The notes under the pieces: generated by a model
The model's input: only the letters and a program-made list of their open reading frames with translations
What the model was told of the DNA's origin: nothing
The model's database searches: none
Shown: in pieces, positions 55,045-62,921 of the stretch
Layout: each line of letters begins with the position of its first letter
How positions within the stretch are numbered: the stretch's first letter is position 1
Translations under genes and position numbers: made by a program
NCBI RefSeq assembly: GCF_000820225.1
Contig: NZ_CDDK01000018.1
Span: 434,001 to 498,000, forward strand
DNA: 64,000 nucleotides
Reading direction: 5' to 3'
Source: Aeromonas veronii bv. veronii
Lineage (GTDB): Bacteria > Pseudomonadota > Gammaproteobacteria > Enterobacterales > Aeromonadaceae

Positions 55045-55358
55045 GCGTGCTGACCATCAAGCAACAGAAGGCGGCGGCCGCGATCCAGGCTGCGGGCTGC
55101 TTTGGCATTCCTGAGCTCAAGAACCCCCGTTACCTCGCTTGCTTCAAGGATGGGCGCAAAGCCCATCTCAAGGCCGCTCTGGCCAATCAGATCGCTGACC
55201 CGAAGGCGATCCCGCTCTATAGCCACCACCAGACCCGTCAATCCCTGTTTGAGAAAGGCTGGCGTTCGGTGACCGAACTGGATCGCCTGCGGGCCCGTGC
55301 CCGTCATTGCCAACCTCCGTTATTTCACCCCAAAAAGAAGGAAGTCCATCATGCCTGA
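55041..55358 (+). CDS. Hypothetical phage protein in lysis cassette, 105 aa
   Basis: ATGA overlap with endolysin. Basic, soluble; the middle (NPRYLACFKDGRKAHLKAALANQI, in part) has no family I know. Overlaps the holin-like gene by eight bases. Confidence 0.65.
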   Translation: MSVLTIKQQKAAAAIQAAGCFGIPELKNPRYLACFKDGRKAHLKAALANQIADPKAIPLYSHHQTRQSLFEKGWRSVTELDRLRARARHCQPPLFHPKKKEVHHA

Positions 55359-55572
55359 TTCCCTGTTACCTCAAGCGAAGTCTGCCTTTAAAAGCCGCAC
55401 CGTGATCGGTGGTGTGATTGCCGTGGGGGCCGGTATTGCGGGTCTGTTCGGTGTGCCGGTCGATGCGGGTACCCAAGCCAGCTTGGCATCCACTCTGGTG
55501 GATCTGGCCAGTGCGGTGGGTGGCCTGCTCGCCATCTGGGGCCGCATCAAGGCGACTCATACCGTCCGTTAG
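55351..55572 (+). CDS. Holin-like small membrane protein, 73 aa
   Basis: Two hydrophobic segments (TVIGGVIAVGAGIAGLFGV and LASTLVDLASAVGGLLAIWG) with a short linker; position right after endolysin fits a holin or lysis accessory. ATG 55351 with AAGGAAG upstream. Confidence 0.72.
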   Translation: MPDSLLPQAKSAFKSRTVIGGVIAVGAGIAGLFGVPVDAGTQASLASTLVDLASAVGGLLAIWGRIKATHTVR

Positions 55573-55739
55573 AACACTGTATGAGCCTGTTCCAGTAGGC
55601 GTGATTGGCGCAGCCAGTTTGGTCTCTGACAGCGCGCAGAAACCGCAGCGTACACGCAGTACGTGAGGCTTTCGAGCACTGCCCAGGGCCAAAATGGCAA
55701 GTGAAATAGCCTAATGGGATGGGCTCCGGGAGAGGTCAT
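55573..55739. other. Short non-coding stretch
   Basis: 167 nt without a credible gene. It ends with GGGAGAGG (55728-55735), the SD of the zinc-finger gene. Nothing else seen. Confidence 0.4.
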
Positions 55740-55967
55740 GTGACAGACCATATAGACCGTGCCCAGCTGGCCGATGCCGATCGGACTGGGCGCATTATCG
55801 AAGCCCACCAGAACAGGGCAAGGCCACACGGCGATGGTATCTGCTGCGATTGTGACGAAGCCATCCCGACCTCCCGCCTTGCAGCCGAGCCTGGTGCCGA
55901 GCGCTGTATCGAGTGCCAGACCCTGTATGAGCGCAAGGAGGCTACCCGTGTGGGATTTCATCGTTAA
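55740..55967 (+). CDS. TraR/DksA-type zinc-finger protein
   Basis: 75 residues from GTG 55740 with GGGAGAGG 4 nt upstream. C-terminal C4 finger CCDCDEAIPTSRLAAEPGAERC..C as in phage TraR/DksA-like proteins that bind RNA polymerase; the N-terminus has the helical ADADRTGRIIEAHQNRA. Overlaps the DUF2730 gene by 20 nt. Confidence 0.85.
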   Translation: MTDHIDRAQLADADRTGRIIEAHQNRARPHGDGICCDCDEAIPTSRLAAEPGAERCIECQTLYERKEATRVGFHR

Positions 55968-56262
55968 GAACTGGGGGCCTCTTTATGCATTGGCCAGTTT
56001 GGTTGGGCTGGTGGTCATCATCTTGCTCTCCAAGACCTACGCCAAGCGCGAAGACCTCACTGCTCTGGTGCAGAGAGTGCAGCGGGTTGAGCAGGTACTG
56101 GCTGATCTGCCGAGCGAGCGTGAGCTGCACAAGCTGCAGTTGGAGATCAGCGAGCTGCGGGGGGAGTTGCGGGAGGTGAAGCCGGAGCTGCGCCAAGCCC
56201 GCCGCCTTGCCGATCTGCTGTTGGAAAATGAGCTCGCCGCCGTACAGAAGGAGAAGCCATGA
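55948..56262 (+). CDS. DUF2730 family phage protein
   Basis: 104 residues from GTG 55948 with a perfect AAGGAGG 6 nt before it. N-terminal membrane helix (YALASLVGLVVIILLSKTY) and a long coiled coil, the DUF2730 layout found in Mu-like lysis regions, perhaps spanin-like. Overlaps the next gene by four bases. Confidence 0.82.
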   Translation: MWDFIVKNWGPLYALASLVGLVVIILLSKTYAKREDLTALVQRVQRVEQVLADLPSERELHKLQLEISELRGELREVKPELRQARRLADLLLENELAAVQKEKP

Positions 56263-56555
56263 GCATTCAACAAATATTGGACGCGCAGCAGCGGCTGGTG
56301 ATCCTGCGCTCCCTGCTGGATATCGGTGGTGCCGCCAACGAGTCAATCCTCAATGACTGCCTCGACCAGCTGGGTACCGGTCGGGTGACGCGGGATCGGG
56401 TGAAGACCCTGCTGGCCTGGCTGGAAGAGCAGGGGCTGGTACGCATCGAGCGACTGGCCACTGTGCAGGTGGCTCACCTGACCGGTCGGGGGCAGGACGC
56501 GGCAGAGGGCCGTGCAACGGTGCCCGGCGTCAAGAAGCCCAGGGCGGAGGATTGA
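56259..56555 (+). CDS. Mu gp26-like protein
   Basis: 98 residues; winged-helix-like VILRSLLDIGGAANESILNDCL and RVTRDRVKTLLAWLEEQGLV. This matches the small protein preceding gp27 in Mu-like phages. Role unknown; DNA-binding or packaging-associated. Confidence 0.8.
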   Translation: MSIQQILDAQQRLVILRSLLDIGGAANESILNDCLDQLGTGRVTRDRVKTLLAWLEEQGLVRIERLATVQVAHLTGRGQDAAEGRATVPGVKKPRAED

Positions 56556-56557
56556 CC

Positions 56558-57133
56558 ATGGCCGATAAACCGACCCGAGGCCGCGCCAGCAAGGTATGGC
56601 TGCTGCCTGAGTCCATCCGCAACGCGCTCAACGAGATGCTGCGGGATAAGGGCAACAGTCAGGCCGCCATCCTGGATGAGATCAACGGCCTGATCGAGGA
56701 GGCTGGGCTGCCCGATGATCTCAAGCTCTCCCGCTCCGGGTTGAGCCGTCATGCCAGCCAGGTTGAACAGGTCGGCCAGCACCTGCGGGATTTGCGTGAA
56801 ACCACGGCTGCCTTAACCTCCCAGCTTGGTGACAAGCCGATGGGGGAGACCACCAAGCTTATTCTGGAGCTGGGCCGTTCCCAGCTGTTCAAGGCGATGC
56901 TGGCTCAGGTGCAGAACCCGGAGGAGGCGGTGGATATCGACATGCTGAAAAACGCCATGCTGGCGGCCCAGCGGCTCGAATCGACCGCCATGCAGAGTCA
57001 TAAGCGGGAGAAGGAGATCCGCCAGGCATTTGCCGAAGAGATAGCAGCCAAGACCGAAGCCATTGTGACTCAGGCGGGCTTGAGTGGTGAAGCCGCCGCC
57101 GAGATACGTCGCGAAATCCTGGGGATTGCCTGA
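56558..57133 (+). CDS. DUF3486 (Mu gp27-like), possible small terminase
   Basis: 191 residues from ATG 56558 (a TTG at 56552 is also in frame). N-terminal HTH-like RGRASKVWLLPESIRNALNEML and SRSGLSRHASQVEQV as in Mu gp27; helical remainder. Its position directly before the large terminase suggests the small terminase role. Stop/start overlap TGATG with the terminase. Confidence 0.87.
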   Translation: MADKPTRGRASKVWLLPESIRNALNEMLRDKGNSQAAILDEINGLIEEAGLPDDLKLSRSGLSRHASQVEQVGQHLRDLRETTAALTSQLGDKPMGETTKLILELGRSQLFKAMLAQVQNPEEAVDIDMLKNAMLAAQRLESTAMQSHKREKEIRQAFAEEIAAKTEAIVTQAGLSGEAAAEIRREILGIA

Positions 57134-58704
57134 TGACTGCCATTGCTCAGACCCCTATCGCCCAACAGTTGGCCCAGACCTTGGGTACCGAATACAACCC
57201 CGACGAGGTGTTGCTGCCGTACCAGCGGATCTGGATTGCCGACGAGAGCCCGCTCAAGATCGCCGAGAAGAGCCGCCGTACCGGTATCACCTGGGCGGAG
57301 GCTGCTGATGCTGCTCTGACGGCCGCCAAGACCAAGACGGCCGGGGGTTGCCACCACTTCTATGTGGGTAGCAACAAGGAGATGGCCCGCGAGTTTATCG
57401 ATGCGGTAGCGATGTGGGCCAAGGCGTACAACAAGGCAGCCGGTGAGATCCAGGAGGAGGTATTCACCGACGACGAGGATAAGGCGATCCTCACCTTCGT
57501 GGTCTATTTCGCCTCGGGTTTCAAGGTGCAGGCGCTCTCCAGCAACCCCTCCAACCTGCGGGGGATGCAGGGCAATGTGACCATCGACGAGGCTGCTTTC
57601 CACGACCGACTGGCCGAGGTGTTGAAGGCCGCCATGGCGCTGACCATGTGGGGCGCCAAGGTGCGCTTGATCAGTACCCATAACGGCGTCGATAACCTGT
57701 TTAACCAGCTCATCAACGACAGCCGAGCGGGCCGCAAAGAGTATTCCATCCATACCATCAGCCTGGACGATGCTTGCCGCCAGGGGCTCTATCGCCGGAT
57801 CTGCCAGGTCAAGGGCGGCCTTTGGACACAGGAAGCAGAGGACGCCTGGAAGGCGGGGCTGCTCAAGGCCACCGCCACCGAAGAGGATGCCCTTGAGGAG
57901 TATTTCTGCGTACCCAAGCAGAGCAGCGGCGTCTATATCAAGCGCACCCTGATCGAGCGGGCGATGCAACCGGATATCCCTATCCTGCGCTTTACCGCCC
58001 CCAAAGACTTCGAGCTCTCGAGCGAGGAGACCCGCAAGGCAGTGGTGGATATCTGGTGCGAGGAGAACCTTAAGCCCTGTCTGGAAGCGCTCGATCGCAG
58101 TTGTCGCCATGTGCTGGGAGAAGATTTCGCCCGCAAAGGGGACTTGTCGGTGTTCGTGCCGCTCTCCATCGCTACCAATTTGCGCAAACAGGTGCCCTTT
58201 GTGGTGGAGCTGGTCAATGCCCCTTATGAGAGCCAACGCCAGATCCTGTTCTACCTGCTGATTGGGCTGCACCGTTTCACTGCGGCGGCCTTCGATGCCA
58301 CCGGTAACGGCGGCTATCTGGCAGAGGCTGCCCGCTTGCGTTGGGGTGCCGGGATGATTGAGTGCGTAATGCTCAATGACCCTTGGTATCGGGAGTGGAT
58401 GCCCAAGCTCAAGGCAGAGTTTGAGGATGGCAACCTGACCATCCCGCGCCATGCAGACGTGCAGGATGACTTGGGGAAAATCCAGGTCATCAATGGCATT
58501 CCCAAGATCGACAAGGGCCGCTCTCTTTCCAAACACGCCGGCCAAGGGGGTCAACAGCGTCACGGTGACTTTGCGGTGGCGCTGGCCATGGCGGTGCGAG
58601 CCAGCTGGATGGAGGGGGGCGCTATCGAGTTCACCCCACTGCCCAACAAGCGCGATGAAGCAAGGGGCGATAACCATCATTCGTTCGAGAGAGGGGCCTG
58701 GTAA
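57133..58704 (+). CDS. Terminase large subunit (Mu gp28-like)
   Basis: 523 residues. Adenine/phosphate-binding part includes KIAEKSRRTGITWAEA as the Walker-A-like segment, VTIDEAAFH as Walker B, and a C-terminal nuclease domain beginning LGEDFARKGDLSVF with later AFDATGNG. Packages phage DNA by headful cutting. Coupled to portal by a one-base overlap. Confidence 0.94.
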   Translation: MTAIAQTPIAQQLAQTLGTEYNPDEVLLPYQRIWIADESPLKIAEKSRRTGITWAEAADAALTAAKTKTAGGCHHFYVGSNKEMAREFIDAVAMWAKAYNKAAGEIQEEVFTDDEDKAILTFVVYFASGFKVQALSSNPSNLRGMQGNVTIDEAAFHDRLAEVLKAAMALTMWGAKVRLISTHNGVDNLFNQLINDSRAGRKEYSIHTISLDDACRQGLYRRICQVKGGLWTQEAEDAWKAGLLKATATEEDALEEYFCVPKQSSGVYIKRTLIERAMQPDIPILRFTAPKDFELSSEETRKAVVDIWCEENLKPCLEALDRSCRHVLGEDFARKGDLSVFVPLSIATNLRKQVPFVVELVNAPYESQRQILFYLLIGLHRFTAAAFDATGNGGYLAEAARLRWGAGMIECVMLNDPWYREWMPKLKAEFEDGNLTIPRHADVQDDLGKIQVINGIPKIDKGRSLSKHAGQGGQQRHGDFAVALAMAVRASWMEGGAIEFTPLPNKRDEARGDNHHSFERGAW

Positions 58705-60002
58705 TGGGCAGGATCATCGATATCAACGGCAATCCCCTGCGGCTTGAAAAGGATCCGCAGACCGAGAACTCGGCGGCGCTTGCCCAGTTGCGCCGTCACT
58801 ACAGCGAACACCCCACGGTGGGGCTTACCCCGAGCAGAGCGGCAGCCGCATTGAAGGAGGCAGAACAGGGCAACCTGATCGCCCAGTGCGAGCTGGCCGA
58901 AGACATGGAGGAGAAAGACGCCCACCTGCAGAGTGAACTCGGCAAACGTCGCCGCGCTCTGCTGGGGGTGAGCTGGACAATCGAGCCGCCCCGCAACGCG
59001 GCCCCGGCCGAGAAGCGCGATGCCGAGCTTATCCGGGAGCTGCTGGAGGACTTCACCTGGTTGGATGATGCCATCTTTGACGCCACCGACGGGATCCTCA
59101 AGGGGTTCAGTGCCCAGGAGTTCAGCGGCTGGGAGATGGTCGAGGGGCTGCAGATCCCCAAGGGCATCGTCTGGCGCGACCCTGCCTGGTTCCAGACCCA
59201 CCCCGACGATCGCAATCAGCTGCGCTTGCGAGACGGCAGCCAGGCAGGGGTTGCCCTCAACCCCTTTGGCTGGCTGCTGCACAAGGCCAAGTCAAAATCG
59301 GGGTATCTGGCCCGCACCGGCCTTGTCCGTACCCTGATCTGGCCGTTTCTGTTCAAGAACTACAGCGTGCGGGATCTTGCCGAGTTTCTGGAGATCTACG
59401 GCCTGCCGGTGCGCCTTGGCAAATACCCGGAAGGGGCGACCGAGAAAGAGAAGGCTACCCTGCTGCAGGCGGTGCTCTCCATCGGTCATAACGCTGGGGG
59501 CATTATCCCGCGCGGGATGGAGATTGAGTTCCAAAACGCCGCCAGCGGTCAGGCCGATCCCTTTGTGGTGATGATGGAGTGGTGCGAGCGCTCCATGAGC
59601 AAGGCCATTCTGGGGGGCACCTTGACCTCGCAGGCCGACGGCAAGAGCTCGACCAATGCTCTGGGTAATGTCCATAACGAGGTGCGTCAGGAGGTACGGG
59701 ATGCAGATCTCCGCCAGCTGGCCGCCACCCTGACCCGCGATCTGGTCTATCCCCTCTATGCCCTGAACGGCAAGAGCTATCAGGGGCCGCGCCGTAGCCC
59801 CCGGTTGGAGTTTGATGTGACCGAGCCGGAGGATATCTGCCGTTATGCCGACAGCCTGCCCAAGCTGGCCGCCTGCGGCATGCGCATCCCGCTCGACTGG
59901 GCTCACAAGAAGATGCAGATCCCGCAGGCTGAACCCGATGAGCCGCAACTGGTCGCTGCTACGTCGGCCAGCAAACCGCCAGCTGATAAAGGGGAGGGGT
60001 GA
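58704..60002 (+). CDS. Portal protein, DUF935 (Mu gp29-like)
   Basis: 432 residues. DUF935 signatures: DMEEKDAHLQSELGKRRRALLG (in part), SAQEFSGWEMVEG, ILGGTLTSQADGKSSTNALGNVHNEVR (in part). Forms the portal vertex for packaging. Normally followed by the gp30/F minor head gene, which is not found in the window. Confidence 0.94.
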   Translation: MGRIIDINGNPLRLEKDPQTENSAALAQLRRHYSEHPTVGLTPSRAAAALKEAEQGNLIAQCELAEDMEEKDAHLQSELGKRRRALLGVSWTIEPPRNAAPAEKRDAELIRELLEDFTWLDDAIFDATDGILKGFSAQEFSGWEMVEGLQIPKGIVWRDPAWFQTHPDDRNQLRLRDGSQAGVALNPFGWLLHKAKSKSGYLARTGLVRTLIWPFLFKNYSVRDLAEFLEIYGLPVRLGKYPEGATEKEKATLLQAVLSIGHNAGGIIPRGMEIEFQNAASGQADPFVVMMEWCERSMSKAILGGTLTSQADGKSSTNALGNVHNEVRQEVRDADLRQLAATLTRDLVYPLYALNGKSYQGPRRSPRLEFDVTEPEDICRYADSLPKLAACGMRIPLDWAHKKMQIPQAEPDEPQLVAATSASKPPADKGEG

Positions 60003-60030
60003 TGGCGGTGGCTGTTATTAGCGACCGATC

Positions 60031-60094
60031 TTCTTTAGCCCCCGCTCTTCTTTAGCCCCCTCTCCCCTTGCGGGAGAGGGTTGGGGTGAGGGGG
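60031..60094. repeat. Tandem TTCTTTAGCCCCC plus GGGAGAGGGTTGGGGTGAGGG palindromic element
   Basis: TTCTTTAGCCCCC occurs at 60031-60043 and 60048-60060 (17-nt period). It runs into a hairpin CCCTCTCCC (60058-60066) / GGGAGAGGG (60072-60080), loop CTTGC, then TTGGGGTGAGGG. The latter unit resembles small palindromic repeats scattered in many proteobacterial genomes. Inserted between portal and the next gene. Confidence 0.75.
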
Positions 60095-60142
60095 CGGTAA
60101 CGTCAGTTTGTCGTTGGCACAACAAGCAGCAGGGGGAATCAG

Positions 60143-60466
60143 ATGGCAAATAACGAGAGTGCGCTCAATATGGTGGGGTTGGTGGAGGCGAGCGACTATC
60201 TGGCCAGCTTGCTGGCACGGCTCGCTGCACTGGAGCAGGGGAACGGTGTGGCGGCGGTCAGCGCTTTGCCAGAATTGCTGGCTGCCCAGCCCGATCCCCG
60301 CTCTCTCTACTTCGGTACGCCCATGGTATACGGTGCCGCCCAACAGTTCGGCCGTCCCGAGATCAACCTGCCAGAGCGCCGTGCTCTGGGGCTGTCAGAA
60401 GGGGATAAACAGAGTGTGTTGGATATGTTGAGCCTTTATTTGGATATGTCGAACCAGCACAATTAA
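60143..60466 (+). CDS. Hypothetical phage protein, 107 aa
   Basis: ATG 60143 follows AGGGGGAATC. Helical (NMVGLVEASDYLASLLARLAALEQG and following), with the central PRSLYFGTPMVYGAAQQFG. Not recognised. Last backbone-like gene before the cargo block. Confidence 0.6.
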   Translation: MANNESALNMVGLVEASDYLASLLARLAALEQGNGVAAVSALPELLAAQPDPRSLYFGTPMVYGAAQQFGRPEINLPERRALGLSEGDKQSVLDMLSLYLDMSNQHN

Positions 60467-60617
60467 CCTGATACATTTAATCATCATTGGTGTTGTTGTT
60501 ATAACAAAGCTGAATAATCCCTGTACGGTGCTTATGTGAGTCTGCACTTTTCATTTTAATTACTTTCTTGCTATTGCATTATTAGGCGGCGATTAATTGT
60601 TGTGGGGCGCCATTTTA

Positions 60618-61181
60618 ATGCAAAAAATATTATTCTTGTTTGTCTGTATGTTGAGTTTGGCGGGGTGTGCTCAAATTCAGCACTATAAGGATTACTCAAA
60701 AGCATTTCATCAACCTCAGACTGTGTATGTAGGTGGTGAAATCTATGCAGTAAACAAGACTCGCGATTTGCCAAATGTATTTGGCAAAGCTGACATCTAT
60801 GGTGGGAAAGTCCAAGAAGGCATGTCAGAGTTGCGCTTTATGGGATTTGACTCTGACGGTATGGCAGTCTTGAGATTTACAGATGTAAAAATCCAATCCA
60901 ATGAGAGTGTATTCACCAGATATGGTAGGAATAGTGTTGTGGCAAACACTAATTCATTTTCAACGCTCAATGTAAATAATTACAGTGCCGTTGGTACAAC
61001 AAATAGCAATACTGTTGTAACGCAATATCAAAAACCAGAGGCACAAATATATGCACTACCACCTAATACTGCAGAGTTTAAATTTAATCCTGCAGATAAA
61101 AAGTTAAAGATGGATGGTGTAACCATTGAGATTATTGAAGTTGGTAGTAACTCAATGTCTTACAGATTGTCAGAGTCTTAA
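60618..61181 (+). CDS. Lipoprotein of unknown function (cargo)
   Basis: 187 residues; signal and lipobox FLFVCMLSLAGC, so Cys-anchored in the envelope. The mature part is beta-rich with an Asn/Thr/Ser-rich stretch (NTNSFSTLNVNNYSAVGTTN). AT-rich relative to the phage backbone and with its own terminator, typical of a moron expressed from the prophage; superinfection exclusion or envelope change are possible roles but unproven. A TTG at 60597 is in frame; ATG 60618 is preferred. Confidence 0.75.
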   Translation: MQKILFLFVCMLSLAGCAQIQHYKDYSKAFHQPQTVYVGGEIYAVNKTRDLPNVFGKADIYGGKVQEGMSELRFMGFDSDGMAVLRFTDVKIQSNESVFTRYGRNSVVANTNSFSTLNVNNYSAVGTTNSNTVVTQYQKPEAQIYALPPNTAEFKFNPADKKLKMDGVTIEIIEVGSNSMSYRLSES

Positions 61182-61237
61182 TCTCTTTGGCAAAGCAAGC
61201 ATAATATGTGAGATGTGGTAGGCATCGAACATTAAAT

Positions 61238-61261
61238 GGGCTCCCCATGGGAGCCCTGTTT
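61238..61261 (+). terminator. Terminator after the lipoprotein gene
   Basis: Perfect 8-bp stem GGGCTCCC (61238-61245) / GGGAGCCC (61249-61256), loop CAT, then TGTTT. Confidence 0.78.
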
Positions 61262-61363
61262 GGACTGCGCGCTTGTGATGCGCCATGCTGCGTTGGTATC
61301 ACCCGCCAGGGTGGGTGGTCAGCCTGATAGCAAGGTGTTGGCCATTGGCGCGGTTAAACAGCC

Positions 61364-61732
61364 TTAAACACCATTGGTTTTGTTCCCCTTGACCTTGCTG
61401 GTGATCCCTTTAGGAAACCAGCCGCCTTTACCCACCCGCGCCCGCACCTTTTTCTGATACAGCTCAGGGGATAGCACCTTGGGCGTTTTGTGGCGGGTGC
61501 CGTTGCAGTGCCGACAGGCGGCCACGATATTGGTGGTCTGGTTCGAGCCACCTTCGCCGCGTGGTTGCAGATGTTCCCCTGTGCACTGCAATAGCCGGGC
61601 TTCGGCAGGGGTGAGGCGGTATTGCTGCATCAGTGCGGCAGGGGAGGCTTCCCACATCGGCAGTCCGCAATAGAAGCAGTGAAAGGATTGACGAACGGCA
61701 GCCTGATGGCGTTGTTTGGCGATGTTACCCAT
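61364..61732 (-). CDS. HNH endonuclease-like protein, 122 aa
   Basis: Start ATG 61732 (MGNIAKQ); the open frame continues to 61810. Zinc pairs CFYC and CRHC frame an HNH core: CTGEHLQPRGEGGSNQTTNIV with ExH/N and CRHCNGTRHK. Free-standing phage HNH proteins can be homing or packaging nucleases. On the minus strand, opposite to the late genes. Confidence 0.8.
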   Translation of the reverse strand: MGNIAKQRHQAAVRQSFHCFYCGLPMWEASPAALMQQYRLTPAEARLLQCTGEHLQPRGEGGSNQTTNIVAACRHCNGTRHKTPKVLSPELYQKKVRARVGKGGWFPKGITSKVKGNKTNGV

Positions 61733-61973
61733 GGTCGTGACCTCAATAAGGTTGATATTGAAGTCCGTGACGGTATGGATTGGAGAATGGCCGGGCGGAC
61801 TTCGGTTCAAGTTGAAGTCCCGTCGGCCTGTATAGGCTCAGAGCGGGTACTGACCGGCACAACCGGATCAGCCTTACACCGCTCACCTTACGATACAGCG
61901 GCAGTCAATTGATAGCGTGGTTTTAGATTGCTGTAAAGTGAACAATTCAGGGTATGAGATTTTATCGTTTAGT

Positions 61974-62762
61974 TTATTGGTATTCATTTTGGTTTTTTCC
62001 CATAGGGACAGTAGTTTTTCCTTCAATCTGCTTTCCATAAGCGACTAGCATCACCTCAAAAAGCTCTGTAATGTCGGAAAAGTGAACAAATGGAACAAAG
62101 AGATATTTTTGTCGTTTTCTGATAACTCCTGCTTGTGAGCTTAACGAACGTTTCAATCCAGGTATAAAAAACTCTATTACAAACCCTTCGTAAATGAAAC
62201 AAATTGAGCCTTCCCTTATTAATGGGGCAAGAATTATATCTTTTAAATTAGATAAGCTAAAACCTCCAGTTGGAGTTTTATCTATTAGCCTGCTCAATTT
62301 TACAGAGATCTGGCATGTTGGTATTTGTGAATTATTTATAAGGGCTTGTCGTAATATTTCTTTAATTGATGGCTCTATATATACGTTAGAGTGGTTGGGA
62401 TGCCCTGAACATGCCATGCGCCATAGTATGGAGAGAAAGTACATGTTCATCTTTTGTAGGTTTAACCCTGAAAACATAATACCTGCTTCCGTTTTGTTGT
62501 ACTTCCCAATTTTTCCCCTTAATACATCTAAACCGTATTTTTCATAATTATCATTTAATAGTGCCTCGCAATTTCTGCACAGCATGTGTTCAGCCCAACT
62601 ATCACTGCTATATTTATTTTCTTCATGAATGTCATTGGATAATAAAATAGCTTTTCCCGAACTTTTTCTTGATATTCTTTTGAATACGGCATTGCCAATT
62701 GCATGTGACACTTGTAATTTTGATTGGTTTTTGCATAACCGACATTTTTCACTTTCGTTCAT
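61974..62762 (-). CDS. HNH-like zinc protein of unknown function, 262 aa (cargo)
   Basis: Start ATG 62762. N-terminal CRLC...SHAIGNAVFKRI...CRNCEALLNDNYE pattern, as in the divergent HNH-type proteins often seen in accessory regions; the rest is a helical domain of unknown fold with FIYEGFVIEFFIPG. Strongly AT-rich and with codon use unlike the backbone, so recently acquired. Function unknown; defence is an inference from type. Confidence 0.72.
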   Translation of the reverse strand: MNESEKCRLCKNQSKLQVSHAIGNAVFKRISRKSSGKAILLSNDIHEENKYSSDSWAEHMLCRNCEALLNDNYEKYGLDVLRGKIGKYNKTEAGIMFSGLNLQKMNMYFLSILWRMACSGHPNHSNVYIEPSIKEILRQALINNSQIPTCQISVKLSRLIDKTPTGGFSLSNLKDIILAPLIREGSICFIYEGFVIEFFIPGLKRSLSSQAGVIRKRQKYLFVPFVHFSDITELFEVMLVAYGKQIEGKTTVPMGKNQNEYQ

Positions 62763-62873
62763 AGTAAGTACCAGAATCAGAAAATACATATTGGTGTTTG
62801 ATAAAAATATTAAAATAAAATTTCTTGTATATCAATATGTTATGCTTTTGGGGTGTGTGAAATGTATTCTAAG

Positions 62874-62886
62874 CCACCATAAACCC
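62874..62886 (+). promoter_or_regulatory. Candidate late promoter motif (PI equivalent)
   Basis: Second copy of CCACCATAAACCC, here before gene I, where Mu has late promoter PI. Confidence 0.5.
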
Positions 62887-62896
62887 CATCCCCCTT

Positions 62897-62921
62897 CATG
62901 CCGCCGCACTATGGCGGCATG
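62897..62921 (+). promoter_or_regulatory. Hairpin containing the gene I start codon
   Basis: Perfect 9-bp stem CATGCCGCC (62897-62905) / GGCGGCATG (62913-62921), loop GCACTAT. Both candidate ATGs, 62898 and 62919, lie in its arms. Confidence 0.65.
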
